Shown: positions 24,597 to 33,143, numbered from the stretch's first letter. The stretch is DNA of 64,000 bases from Nonomuraea typhae (GCF_009760925.1 NZ_VRLV01000001.1:186001-250000), one strand, 5' to 3'. The notes: generated by a model from the letters alone, not told the origin. Numbers and translations: made by a program.

Positions 24597-26111
24597 GTGA
24601 ACCCCGGTAGCCAGTTCGAGCCGCCGACCAACCCCTACCGCGGGCCGTACGAGCAGCCGACCATGCCTCCTGCGCCGCAGCCGCCCCGGCGCCGGGGCAG
24701 AGGCCGGTTGATCGCGGCCGTCGCCGGCGCGGTCGTGGTGGTGCTGGTGGCCGGGGCCGCGGTGCTCGTGCTCACCGGCAGGCTTTCGCCGCTGCCCGGG
24801 GGGCAGCCGGGCGGCGCGCGCTCGTCCGCGCCGGTCGCGAAGGGCAAGCCCGCCGCGCCTCCCACGCTGGACGTGTGCGCGATGGTGCCGAAGACGGAGG
24901 CCGAGCGGCTGGTGCCCGGGGCGCCCGCGACCGGCGACTCGCGGGACGCCGCCGACTCCGGCACGGTCACCTTCACCTGCAGCTGGGTCAACCGGCGTAT
25001 CTCCTACAACGAGTTCTGGCGCAGCCGCGAGCTCGACATCCGCGTCGAGCAGCACAAGGGCGAGGGCGCCAAGACCGGCCGGGCCATGGCCCAGAGCATC
25101 TACGAGCTCGACTACGGCGGCGCCAAGTACCGCGAGACCGCCAAGCCCGAGTCGCGCGAGGACGAGAAGGAGTACATCTCCCCGATGCGGGAGATCCAGG
25201 GCGTGGGCGAGGGCGCCTTCGCCCAGTACACCTGGCGGCGCTCCGGCGACCTGCTGTGGTACTCCTTCGGCGAGGCCCAGGCCAGGAACGGCGACATGAC
25301 CGTCAAGATCAAGTTCCAGGCCAGCCAGCAGCCCAAGGACGCCAAGATGCTCTCGAACGAGGGCACCAAGTCGATCACGGAGGAGAACGCCCTGCGCGAG
25401 GTGACCCAGTTGCTCACCCACGTGGTCAAGGGCGTCTCCACCTGGCAGGCGGCCAACCCCGACGTGCTGGCCAGGGCCAAGCCCAAACCCACGGCCACGC
25501 CGACGCCCGCTCCGTCGCAGCCCAGTGCCTCCCCGACGGTGCTGGCCGCCTTCCCGGTCCTGTGCGAGAAGGTGTCGGCGACCGCCCTCCAGCTCGTCCC
25601 CGAAGGGGAGAAACGGGCCCGGGCGCTGGAAGAGGGCAAGGAGCAGCAGACCGAGTGCCGCTGGCTGAACCGGGAGCTTCCGCTGTCCGGCGGCGGGCAC
25701 AAGCTGCGCAGCGCGCTGGTCACCGTCCACGAGTTCGCCGACCGCGCGGGCGGGCCCGACCAGGGCGCGGCCAAGGGCATGTACGCGCAGAAGCGCGGGG
25801 CCAACCAGGACCTGGGCTTCGGCGGCATCTTCTGGGGCAAGATGGCCGAGATCAAGGGGCTGGGCGACGCCGCCTTCCACCAGTACGTCACGATCAAGAA
25901 GGGCGACATCCACAGCGGCACCGGCACGATCGTCCTGCGCCGCGGCGCCACGGTGCTGGTCGTGGACTACTCGGGCGTCGACGTGCCCAAGGGCGCCACG
26001 GCCGACTCCGGCGACGCCAAGCTGGTGACCGAGCAGGAAGGCCGGGCGGGCGCGCTCAAGCTCGCCCGCGCCCTGGCCGACGCCCTGGCCGAGCAGCCCA
26101 CCGGCAGTTAA
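24597..26111 (+). CDS. Membrane protein with two tandem copies of the kinase sensor domain
   Basis: A 504-residue protein without a kinase domain. A Pro-rich cytoplasmic tail (1-32) is followed by RRRGRGR and a membrane helix (about 38-59). The outer part has two domains: 90-285 with DVCAMVPKTEAERLV, TCSWVN and GVGEGAFAQYTW; and 318-500 with PVLCEKVSATALQLV, ECRWLN and GLGDAAFHQYV, joined by a Pro/Ala/Thr-rich linker. These repeat the Cys...Cys-x-Trp...G-x-G-x-x-A-F order of the two kinases, so three adjacent genes encode four copies of one domain type. GTG 24597 has AGGAG upstream, 65 nt after the second kinase. It could be a co-receptor, ligand scavenger or kinase substrate (inference). Confidence 0.8.
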   Translation: MNPGSQFEPPTNPYRGPYEQPTMPPAPQPPRRRGRGRLIAAVAGAVVVVLVAGAAVLVLTGRLSPLPGGQPGGARSSAPVAKGKPAAPPTLDVCAMVPKTEAERLVPGAPATGDSRDAADSGTVTFTCSWVNRRISYNEFWRSRELDIRVEQHKGEGAKTGRAMAQSIYELDYGGAKYRETAKPESREDEKEYISPMREIQGVGEGAFAQYTWRRSGDLLWYSFGEAQARNGDMTVKIKFQASQQPKDAKMLSNEGTKSITEENALREVTQLLTHVVKGVSTWQAANPDVLARAKPKPTATPTPAPSQPSASPTVLAAFPVLCEKVSATALQLVPEGEKRARALEEGKEQQTECRWLNRELPLSGGGHKLRSALVTVHEFADRAGGPDQGAAKGMYAQKRGANQDLGFGGIFWGKMAEIKGLGDAAFHQYVTIKKGDIHSGTGTIVLRRGATVLVVDYSGVDVPKGATADSGDAKLVTEQEGRAGALKLARALADALAEQPTGS

Positions 26112-26118
26112 GCCGCCT

Positions 26119-26158
26119 GCAAGCGCGAGCCGTACAGTTGAGCCAAGCTCGCGCTTGC
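26119..26158. terminator. Bidirectional terminator between convergent membrane genes
   Basis: A perfect 12-bp inverted repeat, GCAAGCGCGAGC (26119-26130) and GCTCGCGCTTGC (26147-26158), with a 16-nt loop, placed 7 nt after one gene and 28 nt before the end of the convergent one. Confidence 0.75.
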
Positions 26159-26186
26159 CCAGCGCAGGGGCCTGGGCAGGCGACCC

Positions 26187-27875
26187 TCAGCGCTTGCGCA
26201 TGACGAACGGCGCCAGCAGTCCCGGCACCGTCACCGACGCCATGCGCAAGCCCTCGTCCTGGCCCACGTCGAGCACGTCGTAGTGGCCCTTGCCCGCCGC
26301 CGTGGTCGCCGAGACCGTCAGCAGCCCCGCCCGGCGCTGGAAGAACGACTGGCGCACCGTCCAGCCCACGATGCCCGAGCGCTCCAGCGCTACCGTGCTG
26401 CGCAACGCCGAGCCCGAGCGCGTGAGCAGGTGGCGCGGGCCCAGCCCGTGGCCGAGCCCGCAGTAGGCGTCCACCGCGAACCCCAGCGCCACCGGCACCA
26501 GCGCCACCGGGACCGCCCATGCCCACACCGGCACCCAGGTGTACAGGGCGTCGAGGACGCCGAGCGCCGCCGCCGGCACGAGCACCGTGAGCAGGGCCCA
26601 GCGCAGCCGTCTGGCCCTGGCGGCCTTCGGATGGCGCAGCAGCACCGGGTGCGCCTCGCCGGGCCGCGCGCCGTACACCTTGGCGGCCACCTCCCAGGCC
26701 AGCTCGCGCGGCATGGGCGGGGTCAGCGCGGCCACGTCCTCGGTCTCGTTGTCCTCGGCCTTGCGCAGGCCGGTCGCCACCGCCTTGACCCGGGCGCCGC
26801 CGCCCAGCCGCAGCAGCAGCGGCTCGGCCACCTCCACCCCGCGCAGCCTGCGCTCCTCCAGCGTCAGCGAGCGCGTGGTCAGCAGGCCGCGGTGCAGGCG
26901 CAGCCGTCCGGGCGCGCGCTCCAGCCGGTAGCGGCCCCACGCCTCGGCGAACAGGGCCAGCGCCCCCAGGAGGCCGAAGACCAGGTTCGCGGCGAGGACC
27001 GCCGGCACCGCCAGCCACGGGTGCGCGCTCGCCCACCCCCACGCGCCCTTCAGGGTGTCCAAGGCCAGCAGGTCGAAGCCGAGCATGTCGAGCAGCTTGT
27101 AGAGGGCGCCAGCCGCGATCGCGCCGCCGATGAACGTCCAGACGGTCAGCGGGGCGTAGCGGATCCAGGCCCACTCCAGCCTGGCCACCACCGCGTCGTC
27201 CGCGGCCGCCACCTCGGGCGCGCGCTCGCCCTCCAAGAGGGTACGGCGCAGCGCTTCGGCCTCCGGCCGGGTCAGCGGGTCGAGGGTCAGTTCCTTGCCG
27301 TCGCCGGTGTGCTCGCCGGTGCCTACCTTGACCACGGCCAGGCCGAACGCCCGCCGTACCGGATCCGCGGTGATGTCCACACTGCGCACGCGCTCGCGCG
27401 GGACCGAGCGGTGGCGGCGCTCGGCGATCCCGGAGCGCAGCTCCAGCCGCTCGCCGGTGAGCCGCCAGCGGGTGGTGCGCAGGCGCAGCAGGTCGTAGCC
27501 GGCGGCGGCGGCGATGATGGCGGCCGCGGCCACGGCGTTGAGGCCGGCCACGGCGGCGAACGACCAGTCGTCGCCCAGCAGGATCCGGCCCAGCACCACG
27601 ACCACGGGCGCCACGATGGCCAGCGACATGACCGCGGAGGCCGCGACGCTACGCCCGGCCAGCCCCCGCCAGCCGCCACCCTCATCGCCGTCCAATCGCT
27701 CACCGGTCTCGGCGGCTTTCGTGCGCTCGTCGCGCTCGTCGCGTCTGTTGGGCCCGTCAGATCCGCGGCGCCCCTCACGTCCGTCGGCCCCAGTGTGCCC
27801 AGTGTGCCCCGTGTGTCCCGTGGTCCTGGTGGCCCCGGTTGGCTGGTCGCGTTCGTCGAAGGCTGGGGCGGTCAT
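26187..27875 (-). CDS. YdbT-like membrane protein with bacterial PH (bPH2/DUF304) domains
   Basis: A 562-residue integral membrane protein. A hydrophilic N terminus with GHTGHTGHTG repeats and many Arg/Glu/Asp residues (1-65) precedes three pairs of membrane segments alternating with bPH2-type domains: one near 110-200 (RWRLTGERLELRSGI to RSVDITADPVRR), one near 310-400 (RLRLHRGLLTTRSLTLEERRLRGVEV) and one near 480-555 (LERSGIVGWTVRQSFFQRR). This is the YdbT architecture; in Bacillus the ydbST pair affects resistance to a membrane-active peptide, but the biochemical role is unknown. ATG 27875 overlaps the YdbS-like stop in ATGA and has GGAGA upstream. Confidence 0.85.
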   Translation of the reverse strand: MTAPAFDERDQPTGATRTTGHTGHTGHTGADGREGRRGSDGPNRRDERDERTKAAETGERLDGDEGGGWRGLAGRSVAASAVMSLAIVAPVVVVLGRILLGDDWSFAAVAGLNAVAAAAIIAAAAGYDLLRLRTTRWRLTGERLELRSGIAERRHRSVPRERVRSVDITADPVRRAFGLAVVKVGTGEHTGDGKELTLDPLTRPEAEALRRTLLEGERAPEVAAADDAVVARLEWAWIRYAPLTVWTFIGGAIAAGALYKLLDMLGFDLLALDTLKGAWGWASAHPWLAVPAVLAANLVFGLLGALALFAEAWGRYRLERAPGRLRLHRGLLTTRSLTLEERRLRGVEVAEPLLLRLGGGARVKAVATGLRKAEDNETEDVAALTPPMPRELAWEVAAKVYGARPGEAHPVLLRHPKAARARRLRWALLTVLVPAAALGVLDALYTWVPVWAWAVPVALVPVALGFAVDAYCGLGHGLGPRHLLTRSGSALRSTVALERSGIVGWTVRQSFFQRRAGLLTVSATTAAGKGHYDVLDVGQDEGLRMASVTVPGLLAPFVMRKR

Positions 27876-28375
27876 GTGGCGTCTCCGGGGGTGGCCTGGG
27901 TGATCGCGGTCAGGCGCTCGGCGAGCTGGGCGGCGAGTTCGTGGTCGAGGGCCTCGATCTTGATGTGGCCGGCGGCCGAGGCGGTGGTGACGGTGACGTC
28001 GGCCAGCCCGAACAGTCGCTGCACCGGCCCCCGCGCGGTGTCGACCGTCTGGATGCGCGACATGGGCGCCACCCGCCAGGTGTGGGTCACCCAGCCCTGA
28101 CGGGTGTAGACCGCGTCGTCGGTGACCTCCCAGCGCTGCACCCGGTAGTAGGCACGCGGCGCCGCCAGCGCCAGCGCCAGGCACAGCAGCGCGAACGCCG
28201 CCACCACCAGCCCCAGCCACAACGGCCGGTCGGTGAAGATCCAGTACGCGGCGCCGGCCGCGGCGGCGACCGGCAGCGCGAGGATCAGGCCCTGGACCCG
28301 CCACCAGGAGACGGCCCTCGGGTCCGCCCGGTGGCGGGGAGGGCGCAGGGTGAGTGTGGCCGTGATGTCGCTCAT
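27872..28375 (-). CDS. YdbS-like bacterial PH domain membrane protein
   Basis: A 167-residue protein with two membrane segments (about 28-47 and 52-71) followed by one bPH2 domain (about 75-160): YYRVQRWEVTDDAVYTRQGW, RVAPMSRIQTVDTARGPVQR and LADVTVTTASAAGHI are the family landmarks. It partners the YdbT-like protein encoded immediately downstream, with which its stop codon overlaps. The pair lies in a three-gene minus-strand operon with a small membrane protein one nucleotide upstream. Confidence 0.88.
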   Translation of the reverse strand: MSDITATLTLRPPRHRADPRAVSWWRVQGLILALPVAAAAGAAYWIFTDRPLWLGLVVAAFALLCLALALAAPRAYYRVQRWEVTDDAVYTRQGWVTHTWRVAPMSRIQTVDTARGPVQRLFGLADVTVTTASAAGHIKIEALDHELAAQLAERLTAITQATPGDAT

Positions 28376-28376
28376 G

Positions 28377-28595
28377 TCAGCCCTCCTTCTTGCCGGCTCG
28401 CGCGGCGGCCAGCATCGCCACCCCGAGCACGCCGATGACGATGGCGGCGAACACCTCCTGCCCGCGCAGGAACGGCAGCCGGTTGACCAGCAGCAGGTCG
28501 TGCGACCAGCTCCACCAGCCGAACACGGTGTTGACGAGGCCGCCGGCCCCTTGGATAAGGAGCAGCCATCCGGCCGTCTCGAGGACCACTTTCAT
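28377..28595 (-). CDS. Small two-helix membrane protein at the head of the PH operon
   Basis: A 72-residue hydrophobic protein with segments at about 6-27 (AGWLLLIQGAGGLVNTVFGW) and 47-66, and a basic AARAGKKEG tail. I do not recognise a family. ATG 28595 has GGAGGC directly upstream, and its stop ends one nucleotide before the YdbS-like start, so it is probably co-translated and may assemble with that pair. It is divergent from the sensor kinase gene. Confidence 0.7.
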   Translation of the reverse strand: MKVVLETAGWLLLIQGAGGLVNTVFGWWSWSHDLLLVNRLPFLRGQEVFAAIVIGVLGVAMLAAARAGKKEG

Positions 28596-28704
28596 GCCTC
28601 CAGCCTGCAGATCCGGAGGTTGATCCGCCACGGCCGGAGGTTGAGCGAGACATCTACTTTGGTCGCTGTCGTTTCCCCGCCGGAAGGCCATAACCTCGGA
28701 AAAC

Positions 28705-29907
28705 GTGACAGGTTCGGAGAACGCCACGGCCGCGCGGCAGGAGTATCGATGGGTGCTGCCCTCGGTCCTGCTCGGCGACGGCGTGGAGGGCCGGCCGGTC
28801 AAGCGCTCGACGCGTGACTGGATCGTCGACACCGTCATGTTCCTGCTCGCCAGCGGGCTGACTCTGCTCACGGTGCCCGACCTCAGCTCCGTCCCGGCGC
28901 CGCTGCAGGTCACCGAGCAGGTCATCGGCGCGCTGGCCTGCGCCTCGGTGTGGCTGCGCCGCAGGTGGCCGGTCACGCTGGCGATGGCGATGGCGTTGCT
29001 GTCGACCTCGCTCATCCTGGTCGGCGGCGCCGCGGTGGTGGCGTCGTTCACGGTCGCCGTGCACCGGCCCTTCAAGATCTCCGGCCCGGTCCTCCTGGTC
29101 AACGTCCTGACCCTGTTCCCCTACGCCTACCTGCGTCCCAGCCCCGACCTGTCCTACTGGGGCACCTTCACCCTCGGCGCGTCCATCTCGCTGGCCGTCT
29201 TCGCCTGGGGCGTGGTGGTGCGGGCCAGGAGGCAGCTCGTGTGGTCGCTGCGCGCCCAGGCCGACTCCGCCGCCGAGCAGGCCAAGCGGCTGGAGCGCGA
29301 GCGCATCGCCCGGGAGATGCACGACGTGCTGGCCCACCGGCTGTCCATGCTCAGCCTGCACGCCGGGGCGCTGGAGTTCCGGCCCGACGCCAGGCCCGAC
29401 GACGTCGCCAGGGCGGCGGGGGCCATCCGGGAGAGCGCCCACCAGGCGCTGCAGGACCTGCGCGGGGTCATCGGGGTGCTGCGTCACGCCGGCGGCGACG
29501 AGGAGGTGCCCGACAGGCCGCAGCCGACGCTGGCCGACGTCCAGACGCTGGCCGAGGAGAGCCGCCGGGCCGGGATGGACCTCACGCTGACCCTGCCCGA
29601 GCTGGGCGAGGTCCCCGAGGCGTTGGGCCGCAACGCCTACCGCATCGTCCAGGAGGCCCTGACCAACGCGCGCAAGCACGCCGGCGGCGCCCCGGTGACG
29701 GTGACGGTCTCGGGCGGCCGCAGCAAGGGCCTGACCGTGGAGGTGCGCAACCCCGTCGGGGTACGGCTCGGCCCGCGCATCCCCGGCGCCGGGGCCGGGC
29801 TCATCGGCCTGACCGAACGCGCGGAGCTGGCCGGGGGCCGGCTCGACCACGGCCCGCGCATCAATGGCGACTTCGTGGTGAAGGCATGGCTACCGTGGAC
29901 CACATGA
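28705..29907 (+). CDS. NarL-type sensor histidine kinase
   Basis: A 400-residue two-component sensor. Residues about 38-185 hold five or six hydrophobic segments with almost no extracytoplasmic loop, so the signal is probably sensed in or at the membrane. A HisKA_3 dimerisation helix follows with RERIAREMHDVLAHRLSML, phospho-accepting histidine near 206, then an HATPase domain with YRIVQEALTNARKHA and GAGAGLIGLTERAE. GTG 28705 is the start that keeps the short soluble tail. Its stop overlaps the regulator start (ATGA). Because it diverges from the PH-domain membrane operon, that operon is a plausible target (inference); this layout recalls LiaSR-type envelope stress systems. Confidence 0.9.
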   Translation: MTGSENATAARQEYRWVLPSVLLGDGVEGRPVKRSTRDWIVDTVMFLLASGLTLLTVPDLSSVPAPLQVTEQVIGALACASVWLRRRWPVTLAMAMALLSTSLILVGGAAVVASFTVAVHRPFKISGPVLLVNVLTLFPYAYLRPSPDLSYWGTFTLGASISLAVFAWGVVVRARRQLVWSLRAQADSAAEQAKRLERERIAREMHDVLAHRLSMLSLHAGALEFRPDARPDDVARAAGAIRESAHQALQDLRGVIGVLRHAGGDEEVPDRPQPTLADVQTLAEESRRAGMDLTLTLPELGEVPEALGRNAYRIVQEALTNARKHAGGAPVTVTVSGGRSKGLTVEVRNPVGVRLGPRIPGAGAGLIGLTERAELAGGRLDHGPRINGDFVVKAWLPWTT

Positions 29908-30569
29908 GCACTGCCACCGCGCCCGTCCGCGTGCTGATCGTCGACGACGACGCCCTGGTGCGGGCCGGGCTGTCGATGATCCTGTCGGGCACCGGCGACA
30001 TCGAGATCGTCGGCGAGGCGGCCGACGGCGCGGAGGTGCCGCCGCGGGTGGCCGAGCACCGGCCCGACGTGGTGCTCATGGACATCCGCATGCCCGGCGT
30101 CGACGGCCTGACCGCCACCGAGGCGCTGCGCGCCACGGCCGCGCCGCCCGAGGTGATCGTGCTGACCACCTTCCACGCCGACGCCCAGGTGCTGCGCGCG
30201 CTGCGGGCCGGGGCGGCGGGGTTCCTGCTGAAGGACATCCCGCCCGGCGACCTGGTCGCGGCCATCCGCCGGGTGGCCGCGGGGGAGCCCATCCTGTCGC
30301 CCGTGGTGACCCGCCAGCTCATCAGCCACGTTTCCGACGGCGGCGCGAGCCTGCGCACCGAGCGGGCGCGCACGCTGCTGACGCGGCTGAGCGAGCGCGA
30401 GCGCGAGGTGGCCGTGGCCGTGGGGCGGGGCAGGTCCAACGCGGAGATCGCGGCGGAGCTGTTCATGAGCGTGGCCACGGTGAAGGCGCACGTCTCGCGC
30501 ATTCTGACCAAGCTGGAGCTCAACAACCGGGTGCAGATCGCGCTGACGGTCTACGACGCCGGCACCTAA
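29904..30569 (+). CDS. NarL/LuxR-family response regulator
   Basis: A 221-residue regulator. The receiver domain has the acidic pair in VLIVDDDALVR, phospho-acceptor aspartate 60 in VVLMDIRMPG and lysine 110 in FLLKDIPPG; a LuxR-type helix-turn-helix (about 155-215) reads LSEREREVAVAVGRGRSNAEI then VATVKAHVSRILTKL. ATG 29904 overlaps the kinase stop; ATG 29886 is in frame and would add six residues. It is coupled to the upstream sensor and should bind promoters as a dimer when phosphorylated. Its stop overlaps that of the convergent phosphotransferase gene at CTAA (30566-30569). Confidence 0.92.
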   Translation: MSTATAPVRVLIVDDDALVRAGLSMILSGTGDIEIVGEAADGAEVPPRVAEHRPDVVLMDIRMPGVDGLTATEALRATAAPPEVIVLTTFHADAQVLRALRAGAAGFLLKDIPPGDLVAAIRRVAAGEPILSPVVTRQLISHVSDGGASLRTERARTLLTRLSEREREVAVAVGRGRSNAEIAAELFMSVATVKAHVSRILTKLELNNRVQIALTVYDAGT

Positions 30570-31627
30570 CCGCCGAGCATGCGTTCGAGGGCGGCCCGGT
30601 GCAGGACGAGGTCGTCGGGGTCGGCGGGCTCGGGCTGCTCGCCGAAGTGGATCCGGCGCTGCCAGACCCTGGCCATGATGATGCCGTGGCGCAGGGCGGC
30701 GTACATCTCGTAGAAGTCCATGTCCCGGGGTTCGTGGCCGGTGAGCTCCCGGTAGGTGCGGCAGACGTCCTCGCGGCGCATGAAGTCCGGCATGCCGGGC
30801 AGTTCGAGGGCCTCGGTGATGTCCTGGAAGAACCGGTGCAGGAAGATCATCCAGCCCAGGTCGAGCTCTCGCGGGCCGGCCGCGGCCATCTCCCAGTCGA
30901 GTACCGCCACCGGCAGGAAGTCCCGGTACATCACGTTGCCCGGTCGCGCGTCCCCCCAGGTCAGCACGTCCGGCCCGGGATCCTGCGGCCAGTGCGCCTC
31001 CAGCCAGTCGAAGGCCCGTTCCAGCAGCGGGATGCGCCGTCCGCCGTGGGCCCAGGCGTAGTAGGCGCGCTGGTCCTCCACGTGCGCGCGCAGCCCGGCG
31101 GCGCCGAGGAAGGCGAGCTCGGCGGGGCGCACGGGGGCGTCGTGCACCGCCGCCAGGATCTTCACGGTCTCGTCCTGGAGGCGCCGGGCCTGCTCGGGGG
31201 CGGCGTCGAGCAGCCAGCCGGCGAAGGTGTAGGGCATGACGTCGGGCGGCACCAGCCCGTCTTCCCGCTCCATGACGAAGAACGGCATGCCGAGCGGCTC
31301 CGGGTCGGGTTCGTACCAGAGCGCCCGGGGCGCGGGGACGCCGGCGCGCTCGCGGACCAGGCGCATCACCTCGAACTGGGCGCCCAGGTCGTAGGCGGGG
31401 AAGATGGGGACCGACTCGGCGGCGGGCGCCATCCTTGCAACACAGCGTGTCGTGTTTTCGGACCACTGAGCGGTAAAAAATAACGTTTCGCTGGACATTC
31501 CATTACCCGAAGGGCGCTCCAGCTCCGAGACGGCGACCTCCCCGCCGACTTTCCCGCGCAGCCACGCGGCCACCCGATCGTGCAGTTCCTCCAGGTCACG
31601 CGTGGAGGTACGCATCTGTTCCGTCAC
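30566..31627 (-). CDS. Aminoglycoside phosphotransferase (APH)-family kinase, ACAD10/11-like
   Basis: A 353-residue small-molecule kinase fold. The C-terminal lobe has the Brenner-type catalytic loop as TWGDARPGNVMYRDF (family form HGDxxxxN, here with Trp before Gly-Asp) and the metal site VLDWEMAAAGPRELDLGW. The wording resembles the phosphotransferase domain linked to acyl-CoA dehydrogenases (ACAD10/11), which acts on hydroxyacyl-CoA, more than antibiotic kinases. The substrate is unproven. GTG 31627 has GGAGG 6 nt upstream and is preferred to ATG 31615. A TetR-type palindrome lies 39 nt upstream, again pointing to lipid or acyl-CoA metabolism. Confidence 0.82.
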   Translation of the reverse strand: MTEQMRTSTRDLEELHDRVAAWLRGKVGGEVAVSELERPSGNGMSSETLFFTAQWSENTTRCVARMAPAAESVPIFPAYDLGAQFEVMRLVRERAGVPAPRALWYEPDPEPLGMPFFVMEREDGLVPPDVMPYTFAGWLLDAAPEQARRLQDETVKILAAVHDAPVRPAELAFLGAAGLRAHVEDQRAYYAWAHGGRRIPLLERAFDWLEAHWPQDPGPDVLTWGDARPGNVMYRDFLPVAVLDWEMAAAGPRELDLGWMIFLHRFFQDITEALELPGMPDFMRREDVCRTYRELTGHEPRDMDFYEMYAALRHGIIMARVWQRRIHFGEQPEPADPDDLVLHRAALERMLGG

Positions 31628-31665
31628 CCTGGACCTCCCTCACCTGGCACAGTCGTATACCGCCA

Positions 31666-31679
31666 ACCAAGCGCTTGTC
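31666..31679. promoter_or_regulatory. Palindromic operator-like site (TetR/KstR2 type)
   Basis: ACCAAGCGCTTGTC contains a perfect 10-bp palindrome (31668-31677) and matches the KstR2-type consensus AnCAAGnnCTTGnT in all but the last base. It lies in the 135-nt divergent spacer between the phosphotransferase and NYN genes. No TetR gene is adjacent. Confidence 0.45.
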
Positions 31680-31762
31680 CAGATGCAACGCACAGTTACG
31701 GTTAGGTACGCGGCAGCCGTACCCTTGACTGAAAGAGCAAGGCGCGAAGGGACACACGTGGG

Positions 31763-33085
31763 ATGAGCTCAGCCGGTGAAGGCCTGTCTCGCCCGCTCCC
31801 TGAGCAGGTAAGACTCAATGTCGTCGACCTCGCGGCACAGGTCCTGGGGTCGATGCCGGCCGCCGTGGTGCCGCCGCCGCTGCGCGGGATCGCCAGGTTC
31901 GATCCGCGCAAGCGGGCCAAGCTGGGCAGTGCGCCCATCGCCGCGCAGCTGGAGAACGACAAGGAGTTCAGGGAGGCCGTGGCCGAGTCGGTCGCGGCCG
32001 GGTGGCCGGAACTCGTCGCCGCGCTGGCCGAGGGCAATGTGCCGCCCGCGGCCGACCCCGTGCTGGTGGCGGCCGCCGCCTACCTCACGCGTCCGCCCGG
32101 GTGGGCGGAGATCGTGGAGATGGCCCGTGCCGACCTGGAGCAGTCGGCCGTGGCCGCCGAAGGGTCGGCGCAGGAACAGCAGGTCGCACGTCTGCGTGAG
32201 CAGCTCTCGGCGCAGAAGACCGCGGCCAAGGAGGAGTCCGACCGGCTGCGCGAGCAGCTCAAGGCCGCCCGCGCGGAGAACTCCGACCTGCGCCGCAAAC
32301 TGCACGAAGCGCGCGAGCGGGCCAAGGCGGCCGAGCAGCGGCGCGCGTCCGTGGAGCAGACCGCCGAGGAGGCCATGACCGCGGCCACGGCCGCGGGCAG
32401 CGCCGGGGAGGCTGAGCTGCGCCGCCTGCGCGAGCGCCTGAACGACGTGGAGAAGCAGCTCGAGGTCTCCCGCCGGGCCGCCCGCGAGGGCCGCAGCATC
32501 GAGGACGCGCGCATCCGGGTCCTGCTGGACGCGCTGCAGGACGCCTCGGCCGGGCTGCGGCGCGAGCTGGCCCTGCCCACGACCATCAGCCGCCCGGCCG
32601 ACTCGGTGGCCGCCGTCTCGCCCGGCGCTCCCGGGGTCCGCGCCGTGCCCGCCCGCGCGCTGGCCGACGACGACCCGCAACTGCTCGACCAGCTCCTGGC
32701 CCTGCCTCAGGTGCACCTGGTCATCGACGGCTACAACGTGACCAAGACCGGCTACGGCAGCCTCACCCTGGCCGACCAGCGGGCCCGGCTCATGACCGGG
32801 CTGGGCGGGCTGGTGGCCCAGACCCGGGTCGAGGTGACCGTCGTCTTCGACGGCGCCGAGCTCAACTCGCCGGTTCAGGTGGTCGCCCCGCGAGGGGTGC
32901 GCGTGTTGTTCAGCGCGCCGGGGGAGATCGCCGACGACGTGATCCGCCAGCTCGTCCGGGCCGAGCCGCCCGGCCGCGCGATCGCGGTGGTCTCCTCCGA
33001 CCGCGAGGTGGCCGAGTCGGTGCGGCGCATGGGCGCCAGACCGGTTCCGTCTGCTTTGCTGCTTCGCCGCCTCGGCCGGGCGTAA
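31763..33085 (+). CDS. Coiled-coil protein with C-terminal NYN (YacP-like) RNase-type domain
   Basis: A 440-residue protein in three parts: an N-terminal helical region (1-130) with VNVVDLAAQVLGSMP-like text and KRAKLGSAPIAAQLEND, a long coiled coil (about 130-265) rich in Arg/Glu/Ala heptads, and a NYN domain (about 315-435) of the PIN-like nuclease group. The NYN acidic positions are visible in HLVIDGYNVTKTGY, VTVVFDGAE and VVSSDREVAES. YacP-type NYN proteins act on RNA, but this architecture is actinobacterial and its target is unknown. It lies upstream of an NlpC/P60 gene on the same strand, with a hairpin between them. The ATG has a distant AAGGG only. Confidence 0.78.
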   Translation: MSSAGEGLSRPLPEQVRLNVVDLAAQVLGSMPAAVVPPPLRGIARFDPRKRAKLGSAPIAAQLENDKEFREAVAESVAAGWPELVAALAEGNVPPAADPVLVAAAAYLTRPPGWAEIVEMARADLEQSAVAAEGSAQEQQVARLREQLSAQKTAAKEESDRLREQLKAARAENSDLRRKLHEARERAKAAEQRRASVEQTAEEAMTAATAAGSAGEAELRRLRERLNDVEKQLEVSRRAAREGRSIEDARIRVLLDALQDASAGLRRELALPTTISRPADSVAAVSPGAPGVRAVPARALADDDPQLLDQLLALPQVHLVIDGYNVTKTGYGSLTLADQRARLMTGLGGLVAQTRVEVTVVFDGAELNSPVQVVAPRGVRVLFSAPGEIADDVIRQLVRAEPPGRAIAVVSSDREVAESVRRMGARPVPSALLLRRLGRA

Positions 33086-33108
33086 CCTTCCGACGCCGCT
33101 CCCGCACA

Positions 33109-33143
33109 GCGACCGGGGACGCCTGCCATGCGCCTCCGGTCGC
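33109..33143 (+). terminator. Possible terminator after the NYN gene
   Basis: GCGACCGG (33109-33116) and CCGGTCGC (33136-33143) are exact complements around a 19-nt GC-rich loop, 24 nt after the stop codon. No T tract is present. Confidence 0.45.

Noticed and set aside
27710..27830. A variable-number DNA repeat encoding the GHTGHTGHTG stretch of the YdbT-like protein
   Set aside because: The underlying DNA copies differ and are short; it looks like ordinary low-complexity coding sequence.
30566..31627. Aminoglycoside resistance gene
   Set aside because: The fold is shared, but the catalytic-loop wording, size and nearby KstR2-type site fit the ACAD10/11-like metabolic group better.
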